6,452 bases of DNA from the NCBI GenBank assembly GCA_022616655.1, contig JAKEEJ010000150.1:1-6452 (forward strand), given 5' to 3'. Below are positions 1-5,963 of this stretch, in pieces (position 1 is the stretch's first letter; every line of letters begins with the position of its first letter). The position numbers and the translations under genes are program-made. This stretch comes from Nevskiales bacterium (GTDB lineage: Bacteria; Pseudomonadota; Gammaproteobacteria; Nevskiales; Nevskiaceae). The notes below the pieces were generated by a model. It had not been told where the DNA came from, made no database searches, and saw only the letters and a list, made by a program, of their open reading frames with translations.

Positions 1-1067
1 CCAGCTTTTCCCGGCCGCGCCCCGATCTGCAGTACTTCTATGTGAACGGCCGCGCCGTACGTGACAAGGTGCTGGCCTATGCTCTGCGGCGCGCCTATGC
101 CGACGCGCTGCACCATCGCCATTATCCCGCCTATCTGCTGTATCTGGAACTCGATCCGTCCGGCGTGGATGTAAATGTCCATCCGGCCAAAAGCGAAGTG
201 CGCTTCCGCGAAGCCGCCAAAGTGCACGATTTCCTGTTTGGAATCGCGCACCAGACGCTTCGCAGGGTGCGACCGGATCCTGGCCGGCATCATCAGGTGC
301 GTCTGGACGTTGCGGAACCTGCGATGCAGCAGGCGACACTGCGTTACAACGCCATGTCCGCAGTGCCGGATACACGATTTTCGGGACCCGTGACGGCGGC
401 AGTGTCCGACCTGCCGCAGGCAGGTGGCCTCTCTCCGGCTTACACCGTAGCGCCCGTTATTGACGGCGAAGTCGACACTCCTCTGGGATTCGCCGTAGCC
501 CAGATTCACGACATCTACCTTCTGGCACAGAATCGCGAGGGGCTGGTGCTGGTGGACATGCATGCCGCCCATGAACGGGTGCTCTACCAGCAGTTCAAAC
601 AGTCGTTCGTACAGGGCGGGATCGCTTCACAAGCTTTGCTGGTACCGGTATCGGTAAACGTGGCGGAAGACGAAGCCGACGAGGCCGAAACCGGACGGAC
701 CCGTCTGCAGCGTTTCGGATTTGAACTGGACCGTCGCGGTCCCACGACGCTCATGGTGCGGGCCGTCCCCGCGTTGCTGACGCACACCGACGTGGCCGCG
801 CTGGTCACCGCCCTCTTGCGCGAAGCGGCGGACGAAGAGAGCCACCGGCACTTTTCGGAAGTGCGTGACGTGCAGGAGCGTACGCTGGCCAACATGGCCT
901 GTCGTGCCGCGGTCCGCGCCGGCCGGCGACTGACGATTCCGGAAATAAATGCGCTGTTGCGCGACATGGAACACATCGAACTGTCCGGTCAGTGCAACCA
1001 TGGCCGGCCGACCTGGGTGCAACTCAGGCGGGCCGAACTGGACCGGATGTTTCTGCGCGGCCGATGA
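1..1067 (+). CDS. mutL: DNA mismatch repair protein MutL, C-terminal part (5' end outside window)
   Basis: MutL couples mismatch recognition by MutS to strand incision and excision. The reading frame is open from base 3 with no stop upstream, so the gene enters from the left. The N-terminal GHKL ATPase motifs are missing and only about 354 C-terminal residues are present. The segment QYFYVNGR near base 33 and the motif [11 protein letters not shown] (about 174-206) belong to the end of the N-terminal ATPase/transducer domain. A variable linker follows (about 280-480), then the C-terminal dimerisation domain from [16 protein letters not shown] onward. That domain carries DMHAAHER (555-578), ACR (897-905) and CNHGRP (993-1010), the metal-binding motifs of MutL proteins with endonuclease activity. 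The last Glu of the first motif is Gln here (588-590). An internal GTG at 42 is not the real start, because conserved MutL sequence continues upstream of it. The stop codon overlaps the miaA start by four bases, implying co-transcription and translational coupling. Confidence 0.97.
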   Translation, partial: SFSRPRPDLQYFYVNGRAVRDKVLAYALRRAYADALHHRHYPAYLLYLELDPSGVDVNVHPAKSEVRFREAAKVHDFLFGIAHQTLRRVRPDPGRHHQVRLDVAEPAMQQATLRYNAMSAVPDTRFSGPVTAAVSDLPQAGGLSPAYTVAPVIDGEVDTPLGFAVAQIHDIYLLAQNREGLVLVDMHAAHERVLYQQFKQSFVQGGIASQALLVPVSVNVAEDEADEAETGRTRLQRFGFELDRRGPTTLMVRAVPALLTHTDVAALVTALLREAADEESHRHFSEVRDVQERTLANMACRAAVRAGRRLTIPEINALLRDMEHIELSGQCNHGRPTWVQLRRAELDRMFLRGR

Positions 1068-2059
1068 ACGAGAGACGCAGGCAAGACCCCGGTTCTGCAC
1101 GTTATCTCCCGGTCGCCCTGCTCATGGGGCCCACGGCCTCGGGGAAAAGCAGTCTGGTCCTGGCCCTGGCTGAGCACCTGCCACTGGAAATCATCAGCGT
1201 GGACTCGGCGCAGATCTACCGGGGCATGGACATCGGCACCGCCAAACCTTCACCGGCTGTCCGCAAACGCATCCCGCACCATCTGATTGACATTCTTGAT
1301 CCCCGCATTCCCTATTCGGTGGCACAGTTCCGCAGGGATGCCCTGCGGCACATTGACGCTGTCCGCGCACGTCAGCGGATTCCGCTGCTGGTGGGGGGCA
1401 GCATGCTGTATTTCCGGGCCCTGCAGAAAGGGCTTCGCGAACTGCCGCCGGCCGATGTCGGAGTACGGACGCGGCTGCAGGCCGAAGCAGAGCATTCCGG
1501 TTGGCCGGCCCTGCATGCCCGGCTGGCCGTTCTCGATCCCGCACGTGCCGCACAGCTGCATCCCAACGACGCGCAGCGCATTCAGCGGGCCCTGGAAATC
1601 ATCGAATTGACCGGTCGGCGCTCCGATGAACAACATCCGATATCGGAAAATGCGGGCGGCCTGAGCGGACCGGTGATCAAACTGGGGCTGATGCCGGCCG
1701 ACCGCGGCATCCTGCATGAACAGATTCGCCGCCGCTTCCTGGAGATGATGGAACAGGGATTCCTGGGCGAGGTGGCCAATCTGCGCAAACGGAATGACCT
1801 GCATTCCGATCTGCCCTCCATGCGCGCGGTCGGATACCGGCAACTGTGGCAGCATCTCGACGGTGCCTGTGATCTGGACACCGCGATTGCGCGTGGCATC
1901 GCGGCCACGCGCCAGCTGGCCAAGCGACAACTGACCTGGTTGCGCGCCGAAGACGGCCTCAGGGCATTCGATCCCTACCGGCCGGATTTGCCGGATCGGA
2001 TCCGCGAAAGTATTGACGGCTTTGATGGTCATCGCGTGATAGAATCCGCGCCCCGATAA
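1064..2059 (+). CDS. miaA: tRNA dimethylallyltransferase MiaA
   Basis: MiaA transfers a dimethylallyl group from DMAPP to N6 of A37 in tRNAs reading UNN codons, the first step to ms2i6A. The product is 331 residues, close to the family norm of about 300-320. Visible motifs in order: P-loop GPTASGKS at 22-29; [16 protein letters not shown] at 47-62, with the family's catalytic Asp and DMAPP/tRNA-contact residues; PHHLID at 71-76; [10 protein letters not shown] at 111-120 (the family usually has GGT, so Thr to Ser is a mild change); [11 protein letters not shown] at 169-179; and [12 protein letters not shown] at 251-262, followed by [13 protein letters not shown] at 282-294. I chose the ATG at 1064 because it overlaps the mutL stop as ATGA. 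An in-frame ATG at 992 would add 24 residues that are merely mutL sequence in another frame. There is no clear Shine-Dalgarno sequence, so translation probably depends on coupling to mutL. The 3' end carries a candidate promoter and one arm of a hairpin. Confidence 0.97.
   Translation: MNERRRQDPGSARYLPVALLMGPTASGKSSLVLALAEHLPLEIISVDSAQIYRGMDIGTAKPSPAVRKRIPHHLIDILDPRIPYSVAQFRRDALRHIDAVRARQRIPLLVGGSMLYFRALQKGLRELPPADVGVRTRLQAEAEHSGWPALHARLAVLDPARAAQLHPNDAQRIQRALEIIELTGRRSDEQHPISENAGGLSGPVIKLGLMPADRGILHEQIRRRFLEMMEQGFLGEVANLRKRNDLHSDLPSMRAVGYRQLWQHLDGACDLDTAIARGIAATRQLAKRQLTWLRAEDGLRAFDPYRPDLPDRIRESIDGFDGHRVIESAPR
2037..2045 (+). promoter_or_regulatory. Candidate extended -10 promoter for hfq inside the 3' end of miaA
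   Basis: The sequence TGATAGAAT matches the extended -10 form TGn-TATAAT with one mismatch and is followed by a GC-rich stretch. No -35 box lies at 16-18 bp. The nearest candidate, TTGACG at 2013-2018, is 21 bp away, which is too long for a normal spacer, so the promoter would depend on the extended -10. The transcript would start near 2051-2053, giving an hfq leader of about 70 nt. Known E. coli hfq promoters also lie within and upstream of miaA, which makes the placement sensible. The promoter function is inferred from the motif only. Confidence 0.35.
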
Positions 2060-2076
2060 ATTGCATGATCGGGGCG
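2049..2076 (+). repeat. 9-bp perfect inverted repeat (hairpin) across the miaA stop codon
   Basis: The arms CGCCCCGAT (2049-2057) and ATCGGGGCG (2068-2076) are exact reverse complements around a 10-nt loop. Seven of the nine pairs are G-C. The miaA stop TAA (2057-2059) begins at the last base of the left arm. No T-run follows the right arm, so this is not a standard intrinsic terminator. It could be an mRNA processing or stability hairpin, a weak attenuator between miaA and hfq, or a 5' end structure on an hfq transcript that starts nearby. Confidence 0.6.
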
Positions 2077-2105
2077 ACCCCAAGCCATCTATGGTACTCA
2101 CCCAG

Positions 2106-2124
2106 AATAAAAGGAAATAAAACC
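2106..2124 (+). promoter_or_regulatory. hfq ribosome binding site with overlapping A-R-N triplets
   Basis: AAGGA at 2111-2115 is a good Shine-Dalgarno sequence, nine bases from the hfq ATG at 2125, and it fixes that start. It sits in a strand free of C between 2104 and 2122. From 2106 to 2117 the sequence reads AAT AAA AGG AAA, four consecutive A-R-N triplets, the type of sequence bound by the distal face of Hfq. An Hfq hexamer bound here would cover the ribosome site. The binding site is inferred from the motif; E. coli Hfq is known to repress its own mRNA. Confidence 0.55.
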
Positions 2125-2391
2125 ATGTCCAAAGGCCTGACATTACAAGAGCCGTTTTTGAACGTCCTGCGCAAAGAGCGCATCCCGGTTTCGATTTACC
2201 TTGTCAACGGCATCAAGCTGCAGGGTCAAATTGAATCGTTCGATCAGTTTGTGGTACTGCTTCGGAATACGGTAAGCCAGATGGTTTACAAGCACGCCAT
2301 CTCGACCGTGGTGCCGGCGCGCGCCGTACGGCTGCATGAAATCGAGGATGAACCCGGGGATCAGGGCAGTTCCGCGCCGCCAAGCCCGTGA
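2125..2391 (+). CDS. hfq: RNA chaperone Hfq
   Basis: Hfq is a ring-shaped hexameric Sm-like protein that pairs small RNAs with target mRNAs. The product is 88 residues; E. coli Hfq is 102. The Sm core (about 7-66) is almost identical to the enterobacterial protein. The proximal-face residues Q8, Q41, K56 and H57 are present, with KHAIST as the Sm2 signature. Distal-face residues Y25 and K31 are present, as is a basic rim (R16, K17, R19). Position 9 is Glu where E. coli has Asp. The C-terminal tail is short (about 67-88), with acidic EIEDEPGD and then Ser/Pro; acidic tails of this kind are known to help displace RNA from the core. I chose ATG 2125 because it follows AAGGA and begins at the conserved MSKG; an upstream in-frame ATG at 2065 would add 20 unrelated residues. 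The gene lies between miaA and hflX as in most gammaproteobacteria. Confidence 0.98.
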   Translation: MSKGLTLQEPFLNVLRKERIPVSIYLVNGIKLQGQIESFDQFVVLLRNTVSQMVYKHAISTVVPARAVRLHEIEDEPGDQGSSAPPSP

Positions 2392-2424
2392 TCATTGGCG
2401 GTGCTCTAGAGCCTGTTATGGCGG

Positions 2425-3726
2425 ATGCCTGAATTGCCATCTGCAGGACCCCCGGTCGTACTGGTACATCTTCAATTTCCGGACAGCGATGGTCCCGCGG
2501 ACCGGCAGGAATTCATAGAGCTGGCCCGCTCTACCGGCGCCGGTATCAGGGCAATGATCGGCGGTCGCCGCCAGCGGCCCGATGCCAGCCTGTTCATCGG
2601 CAGCGGCAAAGCGGACGAAGTGGGCAACGCCGTTCGTGCGGAAAGAGCCAAACTGGTGATGTTCAATCACGAACTGTCGCCCAGCCAGGAACGCAATCTG
2701 GAAGAGCGCCTGCAATGCCGCGTTCTCGGTCGTACCGGTCTGATCCTCGATATCTTTGCCCGGCGGGCCCGTACGCATGAAGGAAAATTGCAGGTTGAGC
2801 TGGCGCAGTTGCAGCATCTGTCCACGCGTCTGGTGCGCGGCTGGTTGCACCTGGAACGGCAGCGCGGGGGCATCGGCCTGCGCGGTCCCGGCGAAACCCA
2901 GCTGGAAGTTGACCGCCGTCTGATCCGTAAACGCATCGCCACGTTGCAAAAACGCCTTGAGCGTGTGCGTCGCCGCCGCGCCCAGAATCGCCGGGCCCGG
3001 GTCCGGAGCGAGCGGGCCACGATTTCGCTGGTGGGTTATACCAATGCGGGAAAGTCCACACTGTTCAATGCGCTGACCGGCGCTCACGTTCCCGCTTCGT
3101 CTAAACTGTTTGCCACGCTGGATCCCACCCTGCGGCGTCTGGCCCTGCCGGGCAGTCGGTCCGCCGTCATTGCCGACACCGTCGGGTTTATCCGAAATCT
3201 GCCGCACGATCTGGTGGCCGCATTCCGGGCCACGCTGGAAGAATCCCGCGAAGCGGATCTGCTGCTGCACGTGGTCGATGCCGCCGATCCGGAGCGCACC
3301 GCGCGGATTGAGCAGGTCCATGCGGTACTGGCCGGAATTGATGCACTTCAGATCCCGCGTCTGGAAGTTTTTAACAAGATTGATCTGCGTGCGGGGGAAC
3401 AGCCGCGCCTGGAGCGGGACGCGACGGGTCTGCCGGCGCGGGTATGGGGATCGGCGCAGACCGGCCTCGGACTGGATGTGTTGCGGAATGCCATCGCCGA
3501 GTGCATGGGTCCCCCCTCCGAAGAATATGAATTGCAACTGCCGCCGGCTGCCGGCCGGCTGCGTGCCCGGTTGTTTGCCCAGGGTGCGGTTTGCCGGGAA
3601 TCCATTGAGGCTTCGGGCATTGCCCGTGTACGGGTCCGGATGCCGCACCGGCAGTTGCGGCAACTCTTGCACGAAGCAGGTCTGACAGAGTCCGCAACGG
3701 TTGCGACATTGGAGCCCCCCCCCTAA
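2425..3726 (+). CDS. hflX: Ribosome-splitting GTPase HflX
   Basis: HflX is an OBG-HflX family GTPase that binds 70S or 50S ribosomes and splits stalled or stress-damaged ribosomes. The product is 433 residues (E. coli 426). The N-terminal HflX domain (about 10-190) includes LSPSQERNLE (85-94), RTGLILDIFARRARTHEGK (103-121) and the family signature GPGETQLEVDRR (154-165). A basic helical linker (about 166-196) leads to the G domain: G1 GYTNAGKST (204-212), G2 region TLDPT (231-235), G3 DTVGF (251-255), G4 NKID (317-320) and G5 SAQTG (343-347). A C-terminal domain ends the protein. ATG 2425 is the first usable start after an in-frame TAG at 2407, and its Shine-Dalgarno sequence is weak. The gene follows hfq by 33 nt with no visible terminator. 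It ends in nine C residues coding Pro-Pro-Pro just before TAA, which could be a slippage site. Confidence 0.97.
   Translation: MPELPSAGPPVVLVHLQFPDSDGPADRQEFIELARSTGAGIRAMIGGRRQRPDASLFIGSGKADEVGNAVRAERAKLVMFNHELSPSQERNLEERLQCRVLGRTGLILDIFARRARTHEGKLQVELAQLQHLSTRLVRGWLHLERQRGGIGLRGPGETQLEVDRRLIRKRIATLQKRLERVRRRRAQNRRARVRSERATISLVGYTNAGKSTLFNALTGAHVPASSKLFATLDPTLRRLALPGSRSAVIADTVGFIRNLPHDLVAAFRATLEESREADLLLHVVDAADPERTARIEQVHAVLAGIDALQIPRLEVFNKIDLRAGEQPRLERDATGLPARVWGSAQTGLGLDVLRNAIAECMGPPSEEYELQLPPAAGRLRARLFAQGAVCRESIEASGIARVRVRMPHRQLRQLLHEAGLTESATVATLEPPP
3715..3723 (+). repeat. C9 homopolymer at the hflX stop codon
   Basis: Nine consecutive C bases encode the last three residues (Pro-Pro-Pro) of HflX, directly before TAA (3724-3726). 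One added C, or a -1 ribosome slip, would remove the stop and read through 17 sense codons into the hflK ATG in frame. A one-base loss, or a +1 slip, would end at TGA 3785-3787, inside the start of hflK. The tract is seen directly; any functional role is inference, and a sequencing error in tract length is possible. Confidence 0.85.
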
Positions 3727-3760
3727 ACTGCCGCGGTCATTCATACAACGCACAGAACAC

Positions 3761-3764
3761 GGAG
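3761..3764 (+). promoter_or_regulatory. Ribosome binding site of hflK
   Basis: GGAG lies nine bases before the ATG at 3774. It supports that start and shows that hflK has its own ribosome entry site despite the short 47-nt gap after hflX. Confidence 0.65.
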
Positions 3765-3773
3765 AACTCGCAC

Positions 3774-4889
3774 ATGGCATGGAATGAGCCGGGGGGCAAT
3801 CGTGACCCCTGGAGTCCGGGCGGTCGCCGGTCCGGCGGAAATCCGCCCGATTGGGATGAGATGCTGCAGCGTCTCAAGGCGCGCTTCAAAGGCAAAGGCC
3901 CGGGGCAGGGTGGATGGTCGGCCGGCAGTGCAAGCCTGGTGTTCGCAGCACTGGTGCTGCTGTGGTTCGTTCTATGCTTCTACACCGTGGACGCACAGGA
4001 GCGGGCTGTCGTGTTGCGTTTTGGAGAATACGTCCGCGCCAACAATCCGGGCTGGGGCTGGAGAGCCTGGCCCATCGAAGAAGTCATCAAGGTCAATGTA
4101 ACCCAGGTGCGCCAGGTTACCGAACGATCCGACATGTTGACCCAGGACGAAAACATCGTGGACGTGGAACTGAAAGTGCAATACCGCGTCAATTCGGTCG
4201 AGAAATACCTGTTCAGCCAGGCCGACCCGGACACGACGCTGCGCCAGGTCACCAAAAGTGCGGTCCGGGAGGTGGTCGGGGGCAACAAAATGGACTTCAT
4301 TCTGACCGAGGGCCGGCAGGAAGTCGCGAGTCGTACCAAACTGATTCTGCAGGAACGCCTCGATGCGTACAGTGCCGGCCTCGTGGTGGCGGAAGTCAAT
4401 CTGCAGAACGTCCAGGCGCCGGAGCCGGTACAGGGAGCGTTTGCCGACGCCATCAAGGCACGTGAAGATCAGGAACGCCTGAAAAACGAAGCCGAAGCCT
4501 ATGCCAACGACCGCCTGCCGAGGGCACGCGGTGCTGCCGCCCGTGAACTGGCCGAGGCGACGGCCTACCGTGACCGTCGGGTCGCGGAAGCCGAGGGTGA
4601 ATCGGCGCGGTTTCTCAAGCTGTTGACCGAGTATCGCAAGTCACCGCGCGTGACCCGGGATCGCCTGTATCTGGAAACGATGCAGGATGTCATGAAAAGT
4701 GCCACCAAGATCATCCTGGACGTGAATAAAAATGGGCCGCTGATTTACCTGCCCCTGGATCAACTCAACAGGGCGGGACTCTCCCCGCAGACCTCTCCGG
4801 GAAGCGCGGTGCCAGCCGAGGCCGGCAGGGCTCCTGACACCTCTTTATCTGGCGGCGAACTGCGATCCCGTGATCGGGGGAACCGCTGA
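3774..4889 (+). CDS. hflK: HflK, membrane SPFH protein of the FtsH-modulating complex
   Basis: HflK and HflC alternate in a large periplasmic cage that surrounds hexamers of the FtsH membrane protease and limits substrate access. The product is 371 residues (E. coli 419). The N-terminal cytoplasmic tail (1-49) is rich in Gly, Pro, Arg and Trp, with an amphipathic WDEMLQRLKARFK stretch. One transmembrane helix (about 52-71) follows. The SPFH/band 7 domain (about 72-235) starts with VDAQERAVVLRFGEY and contains LTQDENIVDVELKVQYRV. A charged, Ala/Glu-rich coiled coil (about 228-290) leads to RDRLYLETMQDVM (296-308) and the conserved tail IYLPLDQL (324-331), then a low-complexity C-terminus. The ATG at 3774 follows GGAG. 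The stop overlaps the hflC start by one base (TGATG), as expected for partners made in equal amounts. The segment NPGWGWRAWPIEE (91-103) is richer in Trp than the GLxW form I expect at this position. Confidence 0.96.
   Translation: MAWNEPGGNRDPWSPGGRRSGGNPPDWDEMLQRLKARFKGKGPGQGGWSAGSASLVFAALVLLWFVLCFYTVDAQERAVVLRFGEYVRANNPGWGWRAWPIEEVIKVNVTQVRQVTERSDMLTQDENIVDVELKVQYRVNSVEKYLFSQADPDTTLRQVTKSAVREVVGGNKMDFILTEGRQEVASRTKLILQERLDAYSAGLVVAEVNLQNVQAPEPVQGAFADAIKAREDQERLKNEAEAYANDRLPRARGAAARELAEATAYRDRRVAEAEGESARFLKLLTEYRKSPRVTRDRLYLETMQDVMKSATKIILDVNKNGPLIYLPLDQLNRAGLSPQTSPGSAVPAEAGRAPDTSLSGGELRSRDRGNR
4867..4880 (+). promoter_or_regulatory. Ribosome binding site of hflC within a small hairpin
   Basis: The G-run at 4876-4880, continuing into AA, is the likely Shine-Dalgarno sequence for the hflC ATG at 4889, eight bases away. 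CCCG (4867-4870) can pair with CGGG (4875-4878) around a four-base loop, with a possible extra U-G pair (4866-4879). The site would be partly hidden until ribosomes finishing hflK open it, favouring coupled translation. The stem is short, so this is a weak prediction. Confidence 0.4.
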
Positions 4890-5755
4890 TGGCTTCCCGT
4901 CAATTTCTGGTTTTTGCACTGGGGGCCGCGGTGCTGTTGCTGGTCAGCAACGGCCTCTTTACCGTGGATCAGCGCGAGCGGGCACTGCTTCGCCAACTGG
5001 GTGAAATCCGTGGAACCGATTATTCATCCGGCCTGCACTTCAAATGGCCGTTTCTGCAGACCGTGCTCAAGTTCGACGGCCGGGTGCTGACGCTCGACAA
5101 CCAGACGGAAAATTTCCTGACGCTCGAAAAAAAGAACGTCAAGGTCGATTTCTTCGTCAAGTGGCGCATTGCCAACACCGCCGCCTATTACCGGGCCACC
5201 GGCGGTGACGAGTCGGTGGCCCAGGACCGCCTGGCGGCCAGTATCAACCGGAGTCTGCGGGATGAGTTTGCAAGCCGCACCATTCAGCAGGCTTTGACGG
5301 CGCGCGCGGAATTCACCCGTGCACTGGATCAGACGGCGACCGAAATCGCCGAAAGTCTCGGCATCGAAATCGTGGACGTGCGAATCAAGCGCATTGATTT
5401 TCCGGACGACGTCCGCGACAAGGTCTACGAGCGCATGCGGGCCGAACGTACGCGCGTGGCTTCGGAGCTGCGCGCCAAGGGAGCCGAAGAAGCCGAAAAG
5501 ATCCGCGCCCGGGCCGATCAGGTCGCACAGACCACGCTGGCGGATGCTTACAACAGTGCCGAGCGGACGCGGGGCGACGGGGACGCCAAAGCCGCCGACA
5601 TTTACGCCCGTGCGTACGGACGCGATCCGGAGTTTTATCGTTTTTACCGGTCGCTTGAAGCGTACCGTGAAACCATGCGGGACAAACAGGACGTGATGGT
5701 ACTGGAGCCCGACAGCGAGTTTTTCCGGTATTTCAAAGGCAGCGGCGCCCCCTGA
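4889..5755 (+). CDS. hflC: HflC, membrane SPFH protein of the FtsH-modulating complex
   Basis: HflC is the partner of HflK in the cage around FtsH. The product is 288 residues. This matches the common length in non-enteric gammaproteobacteria and is shorter than the 334-residue E. coli protein. An N-terminal membrane anchor (about 5-20, FLVFALGAAVLLLVSN) places the rest outside the inner membrane. The SPFH domain (about 24-190) includes VDQRERALL, SGLHFKWPFLQTVLKFDGRVLTLD (48-70), the NVKVDFFVKWRI strand pair (83-94) and IEIVDVRIKRIDFPDDV (159-175). A long charged coiled coil follows (about 176-240, RMRAERTRVASELRAKGAEEAEKI region), then the family-typical GDGDAKAADIYARAYGRDPEFY (229-250) and a C-terminal SLEAYRETM...EPDSEFFRYF. 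The start is fixed by the TGATG overlap with hflK and a G-rich ribosome site eight bases upstream. The protein was historically called a protease, but it has no catalytic residues that support this. Confidence 0.97.
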   Translation: MASRQFLVFALGAAVLLLVSNGLFTVDQRERALLRQLGEIRGTDYSSGLHFKWPFLQTVLKFDGRVLTLDNQTENFLTLEKKNVKVDFFVKWRIANTAAYYRATGGDESVAQDRLAASINRSLRDEFASRTIQQALTARAEFTRALDQTATEIAESLGIEIVDVRIKRIDFPDDVRDKVYERMRAERTRVASELRAKGAEEAEKIRARADQVAQTTLADAYNSAERTRGDGDAKAADIYARAYGRDPEFYRFYRSLEAYRETMRDKQDVMVLEPDSEFFRYFKGSGAP

Positions 5756-5765
5756 CGTTCCGGCG

Positions 5766-5957
5766 ATGGACATGGCATGGCAGGACCTGGCGCGGGCGTT
5801 TGCATTGATGCTCGTCCTGGAAGGGCTGTGGCCGTTTCTGTCGCCGCCGCGGTGGCGTACCGTGATCCAGCGCGTGTCCCTGCTGGAGGATCGTGCCCTG
5901 CGCACCTTCGGTCTGGTCTGCATGGTGGGCGGGCTGCTGGTGTTGCAGCTGGTCTGA
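5766..5957 (+). CDS. yjeT: Small DUF2065 (YjeT-like) inner-membrane protein
   Basis: The product has 63 residues with two predicted membrane helices (about 8-25 and 46-62), joined by a basic, Arg-rich loop containing SPPRWRTVIQRVSLLEDRALR. The pattern LVLEGLWPFLSPxRW...DDRxLRxxGL is that of the DUF2065 family, and E. coli YjeT holds the same place directly after hflC. The molecular role is unknown. Its constant position suggests a link to the HflKC-FtsH membrane complex, which is inference from context only. The gene starts 10 nt after hflC and ends 6 nt before hisZ, so it is part of the operon. Both ATG 5766 and the in-frame ATG 5772 are possible starts; neither has a strong Shine-Dalgarno sequence, so translation is probably coupled to hflC. 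Confidence 0.9.
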   Translation: MDMAWQDLARAFALMLVLEGLWPFLSPPRWRTVIQRVSLLEDRALRTFGLVCMVGGLLVLQLV

Positions 5958-5963
5958 CCGGAC

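Noticed and set aside
992..1063. Upstream in-frame ATG (992) as an alternative miaA start
   Set aside because: The 24 added residues are out-of-frame translation of the conserved mutL C-terminus and do not resemble MiaA N-termini.
2051..2060. CCCCGATAAA resembling a heat-shock sigma-32 -10 element upstream of hfq
   Set aside because: No CTTGAAA-like -35 lies at the required 11-16 bp. The C-run is explained by the hairpin arm.
2065..2124. Upstream in-frame ATG (2065) as an alternative hfq start
   Set aside because: It lies in the loop of the hairpin, has no ribosome site, and would add 20 residues not seen in Hfq; ATG 2125 has AAGGA at nine bases.
1250..2143. A 297-residue minus-strand open frame opposite miaA
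   Set aside because: It lies antisense to conserved miaA motifs and has no family resemblance or ribosome site that I can see.
2403..2412. 10-bp palindrome GCTCTAGAGC between hfq and hflX
   Set aside because: It has no loop and no T-run, so it would not make a good terminator hairpin. A single 10-bp palindrome is expected by chance at this scale.
2416..3780. A 454-residue open frame on the minus strand covering all of hflX
   Set aside because: It is a shadow of the strong GC codon bias of hflX. The translation has no recognisable domain, and the plus strand encodes an unmistakable HflX.
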